Part shown: piece after piece, positions 8,386 through 19,640 of the stretch
How the letters are laid out: each line of letters opens with the position of its first letter
Position numbering within the stretch: the first letter of the stretch is position 1
Assembly: GCA_031366605.1 (NCBI GenBank)
Contig: JANLOO010000016.1
Location: forward strand, 35,568-99,567
Origin: CALMEC01 sp031366605
Lineage (GTDB): Bacteria; Actinomycetota; Thermoleophilia; Miltoncostaeales; Miltoncostaeaceae
Reading direction: 5' to 3'
DNA length: 64,000 bases
Notes under the pieces: generated by a model
Seen by the model: only the letters and a program-made list of their open reading frames with translations
Told to the model about the DNA's origin: nothing
The model's database searches: none
Program-made: the position numbers and the translations under genes

Positions 8386-8882
8386 GCCGGCACCTGCATG
8401 CGGCGCGCGCTGACGACCCCGGTGGCCAAGCCCACGACGTTGAGCCCGCCGAAGAACCGGCAGTGCTCCATCTTGATGCAGCGGTCCTCGACGACCTCCA
8501 GGCCCGCATCGCGCGCCGTGGCCGCAGCCTCCGCGTGTGCGAGGCCGAGTTGGATCCAAATGACCTTGGCGCCCAGCGCGATCGCCTCGTCCACGATCGG
8601 CGGGATGTCCTCGACCTTGCGGAAGATGTCCACGATCTCGAGTGGCCCGAGCGCCGCAGCCTCGGCGAGGGTCCCGACGGCGGGGAACCCGAGCACCTCG
8701 TCGCACATCGGGTTGACCGGTGTGATGTCGTAGCCGTAGGCCTTCATGTGCACCATGGCGCGGTAGCTGGGCCGAGAGATGTTGGGCGACAGGCCGACGA
8801 CGGCCAGACGCGTGTAGCGCAGCAGGATGCGCCGAACGTCGTCGCTGGGTGCGCCTTGGGTCATTCCCGCGAGCATCGGCAT
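8382..8882 (-). CDS. CoA-binding domain protein (YccU type)
   Basis: A 166-residue protein with a stand-alone Rossmann-fold CoA-binding domain. The core reads YTRLAVVGLSPNISRPSY, GYDITPVNP, VDIFRKVEDIPPIVDEAI and KVIWIQLGL, then a conserved cysteine near the end in EDRCIKMEH. Such proteins bind acyl-CoA or CoA and often sit beside metY homologues in Actinobacteria, where a direct role is not established. TACGCT lies six bases before ATG 8882, which supports a leaderless start there rather than at the ATGs at 8876 or 8864. It is the first gene of a three-gene operon. Confidence 0.82.
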   Translation of the reverse strand: MPMLAGMTQGAPSDDVRRILLRYTRLAVVGLSPNISRPSYRAMVHMKAYGYDITPVNPMCDEVLGFPAVGTLAEAAALGPLEIVDIFRKVEDIPPIVDEAIALGAKVIWIQLGLAHAEAAATARDAGLEVVEDRCIKMEHCRFFGGLNVVGLATGVVSARRMQVPA

Positions 8883-8888
8883 TGCATC

Positions 8889-8894
8889 AGCGTA
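8889..8894 (-). promoter_or_regulatory. -10-like box for leaderless CoA-binding gene
   Basis: TACGCT on the minus strand with a six-base gap (GATGCA) to ATG 8882. The same box and nearly the same gap precede gcdH at 39263. Confidence 0.4.
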
Positions 8895-8943
8895 TCCGAC
8901 CGGCTGGTTCTACACTGGCGGTGCAACGACCCGAGGAGGCGAC

Positions 8944-9705
8944 GTGAGCGAACCGGTGCTGGTCACACGTGAGGGTCCGATTCTGATCGTCACGCTCAAC
9001 CGCCCAGAGCGGCGCAACCCGCTCTCGCTCGAGACGATCACGGCTCTGCACGACGCCCTGACGGGGAGCGACGCGACGGTCATCGTGCTCGCCGCGACCG
9101 GCCCGGCGTTCAGCGCCGGCCATGACCTGCGTGAGATGACGGACCGCGCACCGGAGTTCTACGACGATCTGTTCCGGGCCTGTGGGGAGCTGATGCTCGC
9201 GATCCACGATCTGCCGCAGCCGGTCATCGCGAGCGTGCAGGGGATCGCGACGGCCGCGGGATGCCAGCTGGTCGCCGCGTGCGACCTGGCGGTCGCCGCC
9301 ACATCGGCCCGGTTCGCGACACCGGGCGTGCGGGTCGGACTGTTCTGCACAACTCCGATGGTCGAGGTCGCCCGTGCCGTGGGACGTAAACGGGCCATGC
9401 AGATGCTCTTGACCGGTGACCTGATCGACGCCCCGACCGCCGCGGAGTGGGGCCTCGTCAACGAGGTCGTCCCCGACGATCACCTCGCAGCACGCGCGAT
9501 GGAGCTCGCCGCACAGATCGCGACGGCAAGCCCACTCGTACTCGCGACGGGCAAGCGGGCGTTCTACGCCAACCTGGAGCCGGGACTTCCGGGTGCGTAC
9601 GACCACGCCGGCCCGATCATGGCCGCGAGTGCCGGAACCGACGACGCGCAGGAGGGATTCAGCGCGTTCCTCGAAAAGCGCCCCCCGACCTGGACGGGGA
9701 CGTAG
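8944..9705 (+). CDS. Enoyl-CoA hydratase/isomerase family protein
   Basis: A 253-residue crotonase-fold protein. The oxyanion-hole segments are FSAGHDLREM near residue 60 and GIATAAGCQLVAACDLAVA near 105. The usual hydratase glutamates are not in their standard context (CDLAVAATSARFATPGVRVGLFC), so it may be an isomerase, hydrolase or short-chain hydratase. The GTG at 8944 has a strong GAGGAGG at 8933-8939. It is transcribed divergently from the CoA-binding/metY operon. Confidence 0.85.
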   Translation: MSEPVLVTREGPILIVTLNRPERRNPLSLETITALHDALTGSDATVIVLAATGPAFSAGHDLREMTDRAPEFYDDLFRACGELMLAIHDLPQPVIASVQGIATAAGCQLVAACDLAVAATSARFATPGVRVGLFCTTPMVEVARAVGRKRAMQMLLTGDLIDAPTAAEWGLVNEVVPDDHLAARAMELAAQIATASPLVLATGKRAFYANLEPGLPGAYDHAGPIMAASAGTDDAQEGFSAFLEKRPPTWTGT

Positions 9706-9778
9706 CCTCTCGGTCTGGAGAGCATCCCACTGGTCGAGGTTACACCCGGACCCGTCTTATCTGCGATGAGGTTCGTCG

Positions 9779-11008
9779 CTACGTCGCCAGGTCCAGTTCG
9801 TTGGGGGGTTCGTATGTCCGACGAATGAACTCCTCGAGTCGTGGAACGGCAAAGGCGTACTTTCCGAAGCGGTTCTTGTAGACGAGGCCATGCTCCGCAA
9901 GCGTGACGAGCATCTGGCTGGCATGACTCGGCGAGAAGGCTTTTGGGAGGAGCGCTTTCGATTGAGCAACCAGTTCTTGGATGGTGAACTCCTCTTCATC
10001 CCCATGCTCGAGGTTGGCGACGACCCAGAGCATTTGCCGCTGTCTATCGGTGACCCGAGCCCAGCGGCCCGCAAAGAAGTCCGTATCGAGTTTGCGCTGA
10101 ATCGGCTCCACCGGCACCGATGCGCTCTCCTGATTTGAAAGCTGCTGGATGAAGACGTCGTAAACCTCACGACAGATGAACTGGATGAAGTAGGGGTACC
10201 CTCCAGATTCGCGGACGATCGTCTCCACTGATTCATCGCTGAGCCGTACGGGACAATTCGCCACGTCCAAAGGGTTTCACGATTGCCTCACGACTTTCGT
10301 CTTCGACCAACGTCCGATCGTGACAACTCTGAACATCCGCTCAGCAAAGGTTCTTGCATCTACGAGCTTCGGAAAGAGCGTGGGGAGTCCCGTGAGTATG
10401 AGCATGAACGGGATGTCCTTCTTTTGGATGGACTGAAAGACGTCCAGCAGGAGTGAGAGCGGGAACTGCTCCTTTTCGGCTTTGTCGGACAGGTTCTGCG
10501 CCTCGTCGTAGGCGAAGATGACGCGGTGGCGCCCCCGCGCGCGAAGGTGCTGCCATGCGAACTCGAGGACCGCCTTGATCTTGTCGGAGACCAATCCCGG
10601 AGTCGTTTCGAACACCGAAACGAGAACGTCATATGAGAGGGGGATTTGCGCCGCCTTCCCAGGCGCAAAGCCGAGTTTCAGTTTGTCGCGATCATCAACG
10701 GTGATCGTCGAAGTAATCACCGAAAGGTCCGCAAGCAGCCGGCTTGCAAGGTTCATCTCGCTCAAACTGGCTGTTTCTGACAGATCCGTTCCTGCCCATA
10801 GCCAACCCCTCTGTACCGCACGGGGTTTGAAAGTCTCAAGCAACACCGTCTTCCCGACCCCACGGAGGCCGGTCAGGATCAGATTTTCGAGGATCGTGTC
10901 CTGGTCAAGGAGCTTTTCGAACTCCACGTACTCAGTTTCCCGACCGGCGAGATGCGGCGGCATGTGACCGGCACCGGGTTTGTACGGATTCTTGAATTCC
11001 GTCGTCAT
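9779..11008 (-). pseudogene. AAA ATPase, split by two compensating frameshifts
   Basis: Two in-phase reading frames (11008-10277 and 10270-9779) are parts of one ATPase of about 405 residues. The N-part has a Walker A, ILTGLRGVGKTVLLE, and a Walker B-like VIFAYDEAQNL. The C-part has a winged-helix-like region after RLSDESVETIVRESGGYPYF. Between about 10310 and 10270 the expected linker (LVEDESREAIVKP) appears only in another frame: one T seems lost near 10309-10310 and one gained near 10269-10271. Base composition is lower in GC than its neighbours (32 of 60 in the line from 10681), which suggests acquisition. It may be a real pseudogene or a pair of assembly errors. Confidence 0.75.
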
Positions 11009-11052
11009 AACTGACTGTCAAACCAAGCGCCATGCCCCCAAACACTCGCGAG

Positions 11053-11823
11053 CTACTGCGGGGGTGTCCCATCACATCGTGCACCGGTACCGGCCACGAT
11101 CAGGCGGTAGCCCAGATCCACGGCATCACGTTCGACGAGATCCGCGTGCCGGTCCCAGAAGGCCCCGGAGTCCAAGTCGCGTTCGAGCGCCCCGAGCGTC
11201 CGGGCGACGACCGTCGCATCGAGCCGGGCGAACGTCGAGATACCCGCGCGGACCCGGGGGTCGAGGTACGCCTCGGGTCGGCGCCAGTAGGCGCACAGGA
11301 ACCCGTCGGTGCAGTCATGCGGAATCGGCACGACGCGGGTCTCGCCACCGCCGATCGCTTCGACGACCTCCCTGATGGGACGAAACCACGTGCGGTCGAT
11401 CTCCGCGCTCTCGGGCAGGTAGTCGCGGACGAGCCAAAATGCGTCTGAGAAATCGGGATCGAACGTCAAGACAACCCGCCGCCGCGCGACGCGGCAGAGT
11501 TCCGCGAGGCCGCGTGCCTGATCCTGCCAGTGGTGGACGGTCAGGATCGCCATCGCGGCATCGAACGCGCCGTCGGTGAACGGCAGGGATTCCGCACGAC
11601 CCTGAATCGCGGGGGCCGTGCCCGAGCGCCGCGTGGCGATCATCGCAGCAGACGGCTCGACCGCGACGACCGGACGGTCACTCGGCTCGTACGACCCGGT
11701 TCCCGCACCCACGTTGACGACGCTCCGGGCCAGCGCCTCGATGACCGCACGACCGATCCGAATGTCGGGTCGGCGAACGACCGAATACTGGGCCGCAAGC
11801 AGCCCGTAGTCGATGCTGCTCAT
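11053..11823 (-). CDS. Class I SAM-dependent methyltransferase
   Basis: A 256-residue UbiE/Methyltransf_11-type enzyme. Motif I is VVNVGAGTGSYEP near residue 36, motif II the acidic VVAVEPSAAMI, and motif IV FDAAMAILTVHHW. The C-terminal half (about 140-256) is a family-specific region with aromatic residues. The substrate is unknown. ATG 11823 begins the usual N-terminus (SSIDYGLLAAQYS) and TAATTT lies ten bases upstream. It lies downstream of acnA on the same strand with 116 bases between them. Confidence 0.8.
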   Translation of the reverse strand: MSSIDYGLLAAQYSVVRRPDIRIGRAVIEALARSVVNVGAGTGSYEPSDRPVVAVEPSAAMIATRRSGTAPAIQGRAESLPFTDGAFDAAMAILTVHHWQDQARGLAELCRVARRRVVLTFDPDFSDAFWLVRDYLPESAEIDRTWFRPIREVVEAIGGGETRVVPIPHDCTDGFLCAYWRRPEAYLDPRVRAGISTFARLDATVVARTLGALERDLDSGAFWDRHADLVERDAVDLGYRLIVAGTGARCDGTPPQ

Positions 11824-11939
11824 CGCCCGCGCCAAATTAGCCGCGCCGAGATCGCCAACTGGCCGTGTCGCACCGACCAATTGGCAATCTCTCGCACCAC
11901 GCGCACCTCGGGACTGGCACACGAGCTGATCCGTTCTCG

Positions 11940-14624
<2,685 letters not shown>

Positions 14625-14693
14625 GCGGCTCCTGCTCGTCGAGTTGGCGTCAACTCGACAGGCTACCCGACGTCAGAACGCCCGCCATCGCGT

Positions 14694-15089
14694 TTACTCC
14701 CGAACTGTGATCGTGCCACTCATCAGGGTCGGGTGATACGTGCAGATGTAGCCCACTGTCCCCGGCGTCGTGAACACCACCGTCTGGCTCTCGAGCGGTG
14801 CAATCGGTCGGGGTTTGATCAGAGTGGAACGGATCTCACCGGTCGCATCGACGTCCGCAACCGTGTGGTCAATCTTGCCGCGGTTGACGAACGTGACCTT
14901 CTCGCCGACCCGCACGGTGAGGGTGGGCGGGGTGTAGGAGAAGTCCCCCATGACGACCGTCGCCGGCCCCTCGGCTGTGGGGCTCGTCGCCCGCGACGCG
15001 GCGGGGGAGACGCCCGGAGACGCCCCCCCGCAGCCGGCCACGGTGACCACCAGGCCAAGGGTCAACAGACCTGGGAGTCGTCGCGTCAA
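14694..15089 (-). CDS. Cupredoxin-domain lipoprotein
   Basis: A 131-residue plastocyanin/azurin-like protein. A signal peptide ends in a lipobox (TVAGC, C20), so it should be anchored to the outer face of the membrane. The type 1 copper ligands are all there: H75 (KIDHTVAD), C116 and H119 (YICTYHPTLM) and M123. It could carry electrons or hold copper. The start is TTG at 15087-15089, overlapping the TGA of the repeat lipoprotein upstream (TTGA), so the two are probably made together. Confidence 0.82.
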   Translation of the reverse strand: MTRRLPGLLTLGLVVTVAGCGGASPGVSPAASRATSPTAEGPATVVMGDFSYTPPTLTVRVGEKVTFVNRGKIDHTVADVDATGEIRSTLIKPRPIAPLESQTVVFTTPGTVGYICTYHPTLMSGTITVRE

Positions 15090-15916
15090 CCGACGGTGAA
15101 CGTGGTTTCTGCGACCGGCCCTGCCTCAGAATGGTCGTTGTTCGCCAAGTACACCTTGAGGGTGTGCTCGCCTGCCGGAAGGTTCGAGTAGGTGATCGTC
15201 GGCGTCACGCTCGGAGAGTACTTGCCTTGGGTCCCGAGCTTTACCGCCAAGTCGCCGTTGGCACCCGAGTACTTCGGCTGGTCGTACTTGCCGCCATCCA
15301 TCTGGAAGTGGAGGTGACCCTCGCCGGCCACCGGGGCCTTACCGACGCTGGCTGCGTTGATTGTGAAGTCGTTGAGGCTGACCTTCACTGCGACCGGGCC
15401 TTTTACCGTCGCCCCGGACATCGGGGTCACGAAGCTGACCGGCGATGACTTGACGGTGAACATCGTCTCGGCGGAGACGCCTGCCTCAGAGTGGTCGTTG
15501 TTCGCCAGGAACACCTTGAGCGTGTGCGGGCCCGTCGGAAGGTTCGAGTAGGTGATCGTCGGCGTCACGCTCGGGGAGTACTTGCCTTGGGTCCCGAGCT
15601 TCACGGCGAGGTCGCCGTTGGCACCCGAGTACTTCGGCTGGTCGTACTTGCCGCCGTCCATCGCGAAATGGAGGTGACCCTCGCCCGCGACCGGCGCCTG
15701 GCCGACACCGGCTGCGTTGATTGTGAACCCGTCGATCTTGACCTCGGCCGTGACCGCACCAGAGACCTCGGCGTCCGCAGTCGGTGACACAAACGACACA
15801 GCCGCCCCCGCCGCAGTGGACGTCGCCTTGCTTGCGGTGTCACTGCCGCCACAACCGGCTGCGACCGACGTTGCAGCCACCGCCATCACCAGAAGACCTA
15901 CCTTGATGCCTCTCAT
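15086..15916 (-). CDS. Lipoprotein with two tandem GHLHF-type repeats
   Basis: A 276-residue lipoprotein (signal peptide, lipobox AAGC at C22) made of two near-identical domains of about 115 residues, roughly 38-155 and 158-275. Each has an opening VSFV(S/T)P strand, a GEGHLHF(A/Q)MDGGKYDQP segment, YSPSVTPTITYSNLP and a closing LKV(F/Y)LANNDHSEAG. The fold looks like an Ig-like or DUF4399-type beta sandwich; the histidines in GHLHF and NNDH could bind a metal. It lies directly upstream of the copper-protein gene, so a shared metal or redox role is possible but not shown. Confidence 0.7.
   Translation of the reverse strand: MRGIKVGLLVMAVAATSVAAGCGGSDTASKATSTAAGAAVSFVSPTADAEVSGAVTAEVKIDGFTINAAGVGQAPVAGEGHLHFAMDGGKYDQPKYSGANGDLAVKLGTQGKYSPSVTPTITYSNLPTGPHTLKVFLANNDHSEAGVSAETMFTVKSSPVSFVTPMSGATVKGPVAVKVSLNDFTINAASVGKAPVAGEGHLHFQMDGGKYDQPKYSGANGDLAVKLGTQGKYSPSVTPTITYSNLPAGEHTLKVYLANNDHSEAGPVAETTFTVG
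15117..15755. repeat. Tandem 360-bp coding repeat
   Basis: Bases 15117-15395 and 15477-15755 are direct copies offset by exactly 360 bases, inside the repeat lipoprotein gene. Bases 15181-15240 and 15541-15600 differ at one position out of 60. Confidence 0.9.
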
Positions 15917-16013
15917 ACGTGCTCCTTGTTCCTTGTGTGTTGGAGAGGTCTTCGAAGCACCAAGCTATCCGGATCACTGCTCAGGAGAGTTCAAGATCCG
16001 CTGCCGATGTGTC

Positions 16014-16019
16014 GATACT
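16014..16019 (+). promoter_or_regulatory. -10-like box for the GGDEF gene
   Basis: GATACT five bases before ATG 16025, with TTCAAG 18 bases further up as a weak -35. No Shine-Dalgarno is seen. Confidence 0.35.
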
Positions 16020-16024
16020 GACGT

Positions 16025-16867
16025 ATGGGTCGGACTTCGGGTCAAACGCGGATCACAGGGTGGGCAATCGCACGGGTTGAACCCGCAGCGACGCGCCGGC
16101 TGATGATCCTTGCGGTGACGATGGCCAGCGCTGCGGCATCGTTCGGTTTCTGCGTCGCGAGCTACTTCGCGTTTCAGGTCCTGCCCGTGACCGGCATGGA
16201 GAAACTGATCTCGTACGGGCTGCCGGTCGTGGCGCCGTTCCTGATCGCGCCGCCGGTGCTGACGATGTTGCTGCGGATGGTTCGGGTGCTGCAGCACCGT
16301 TCGGACACACTCGAAGAAGAGGTTCGCCGGCGCCAGCAGGCCGAGGCGCGCCTGGCGATCCTGGTGACCACGGATGAGCTGACGCAGGTCGCCAACCGGC
16401 GCGCGTTTTTTGCCCGCGCCACCGAGATCGCCGCCGGTACCGGACGAGACGCCGCCGTCGCTGTCCTCGACCTCGACGAGTTCAAGCGCATCAACGACAC
16501 CAAAGGCCACGCAGCCGGCGACGCACAGTTGCGCCGCTGCGGAGCGATCCTTCACGAACTGGTTGACGCCAACGGCCTGGCTGCCCGACTGGGCGGCGAG
16601 GAGTTCGGCCTGATCCTGCCCCATCGCGATGCCGACGACGCCTGGCAGTTCCTCGATGAACTGCGCCAGCGGTTCGCCGCTGAGTGTGACGTCACGGTCA
16701 GCATCGGCGTCGCAGACTGGTTGGCCGGCTCAGAAATCGACCGTGCCCTCGCATCCGCCGACGCCGCGCTCTACCGCGCCAAACAGCGCGGTCGCAACCG
16801 CGTTGAGGTTGCGAACCCCAACGACGCCGCGTTCGGCACCGACATGGCCCCGGTCGCGCGGCGCTGA
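16025..16867 (+). CDS. Membrane-anchored GGDEF diguanylate cyclase
   Basis: A 280-residue protein with two predicted membrane helices (about 28-50 and 58-80), a short coiled-coil linker (HRSDTLEEEVRRRQQAEARL) and a GGDEF domain from about 118. The active-site loop reads RLGGEEFGLIL, a catalytically competent GGEEF form, with the upstream DELTQVANRRAF and DEFKRINDTKGHAAGD blocks. It should make cyclic di-GMP. No RxxD inhibitory site is obvious. A glycosyltransferase operon of a kind often under c-di-GMP control lies 6 kb downstream; the link is only inference. Confidence 0.88.
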   Translation: MGRTSGQTRITGWAIARVEPAATRRLMILAVTMASAAASFGFCVASYFAFQVLPVTGMEKLISYGLPVVAPFLIAPPVLTMLLRMVRVLQHRSDTLEEEVRRRQQAEARLAILVTTDELTQVANRRAFFARATEIAAGTGRDAAVAVLDLDEFKRINDTKGHAAGDAQLRRCGAILHELVDANGLAARLGGEEFGLILPHRDADDAWQFLDELRQRFAAECDVTVSIGVADWLAGSEIDRALASADAALYRAKQRGRNRVEVANPNDAAFGTDMAPVARR

Positions 16868-16905
16868 GCCTGTTCGGGCCCGCGCAGCAACGACTGCTCC
16901 GTTTG

Positions 16906-16940
16906 GACGGCTGCAAACCGTCGCCGTCCGGCGTCGGCGA
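16906..16940. terminator. Candidate terminator hairpins between GGDEF gene and ettA
   Basis: GACGG/CCGTC (16906-16910, 16918-16922) and TCGCCG/CGGCGA (16921-16926, 16935-16940) are two short overlapping stems between convergent genes. No T-tract. Confidence 0.3.
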
Positions 16941-17026
16941 GACACACCAGTCACAACGAGGCTCGCCACCACCATGCCTCGGTTTCGCTCGCCGTCCGGC
17001 GCAGTAGTCATTCCTGCGCGGGCTTA

Positions 17027-18715
<1,689 letters not shown>

Positions 18716-18924
18716 GGCCGGGCATGTTGGCACAGCGCCGCATATGCCGCCTTCTCCCCGGCCACATCGAACGATGCGAAGACACCCGACGTCCGGGGCC
18801 CAACCGTCGCCGGACCCACGCACTCACTGCATACTCTCGCGCCATCCGGGCGTCTGCCATCCAGCCATTTAGCGTCCACAGGACGGCCAATCGTTACATC
18901 CGATGAGTGAATTTCGGCACACAA

Positions 18925-18953
18925 TTGGCACAGGTCGGTGTAGCGCTGTAACA
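18925..18953 (+). promoter_or_regulatory. Candidate promoter of the Cys/His protein gene
   Basis: TTGGCA (18925-18930) and TGTAAC (18948-18953) are 17 bases apart, placing transcription start near 18960, about 18 bases before the ATG. Confidence 0.4.
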
Positions 18954-18977
18954 CTTCGAGCGGCCAGGATACGTGAC

Positions 18978-19589
18978 ATGGCAACGCGTTCTCGTGGCAG
19001 GCTTCGGTGGATCGGCGATGAGCCCAAATGCGCGATCTGCGCCGACAACGGAGCGGGCGGGTGTGCGGAGCATCATCTGACTCACGGTGTCTCGGTCTGG
19101 CTGTGCGAGACGCACCGAAGCGATGCGTTCCTGCGTCGGGACGGCGGGCACGATTTTGTCGACAGTCTCCGAGGAATGTGGACGGCTGCGGGGCGACTCG
19201 GCACGCGGCAAGGGGCCGCACTGGCGACGCACATCCGCAACGTGCGGTCAGCACCAGATCAACGCGCTCAGCCAGGTTCGTACTCGTGGCCACGTCTGCG
19301 CGAAGAGGCGGAGCGTCGCTTCGCCGGCGGCGAGCCCCCAAAGGACGTCATTCGCGAACTTCGCGCACGTCACGATGCCGATGCGGCCAATGCACCATCC
19401 GTTCGTACGATGCGGCGGTGGTTCCATGAGGCCCGCTGGCTCGCCCCGGACATCGCATCAAGCGGACAGGCCCAGCGCGGGCCCCGACGACCGACGCAAC
19501 GCCGCGGCAACCAACACCGACCCAACGCGATCACCGCCTGGGGCTGGTGGTACGGATGGCCGCGAGCCTGGCCACAGGGATTCCCGTAG
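18978..19589 (+). CDS. Conserved hypothetical protein with Cys/His cluster
   Basis: A 203-residue basic protein of unknown function. Residues 15-50 contain a compact metal-site candidate: C18 and C21 (PKCAICAD), then C29, two adjacent His, and a later C-x-x-H in WLCETHRSDAF. Residues about 95-150 (SYSWPRLREEAERRFA, PKDVIRELRARH, VRTMRRWFHEARW) look like a helix-turn-helix region. The zinc-site plus HTH layout suggests nucleic-acid binding, which is inference. The C-terminus is rich in Arg, Pro and Trp. ATG 18978 follows AGGA at 18966-18969. Confidence 0.65.
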   Translation: MATRSRGRLRWIGDEPKCAICADNGAGGCAEHHLTHGVSVWLCETHRSDAFLRRDGGHDFVDSLRGMWTAAGRLGTRQGAALATHIRNVRSAPDQRAQPGSYSWPRLREEAERRFAGGEPPKDVIRELRARHDADAANAPSVRTMRRWFHEARWLAPDIASSGQAQRGPRRPTQRRGNQHRPNAITAWGWWYGWPRAWPQGFP

Positions 19590-19640
19590 CCCGGTCGCCC
19601 GGGGTTGTCCAACGGGCCCGCGATCGCAAGCATCCAGCCC

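Noticed and set aside
15117..15755. Possible CRISPR or regulatory repeat array
   Set aside because: The repeat is a 360-base coding duplication in frame with a lipoprotein gene, not a short spaced array.
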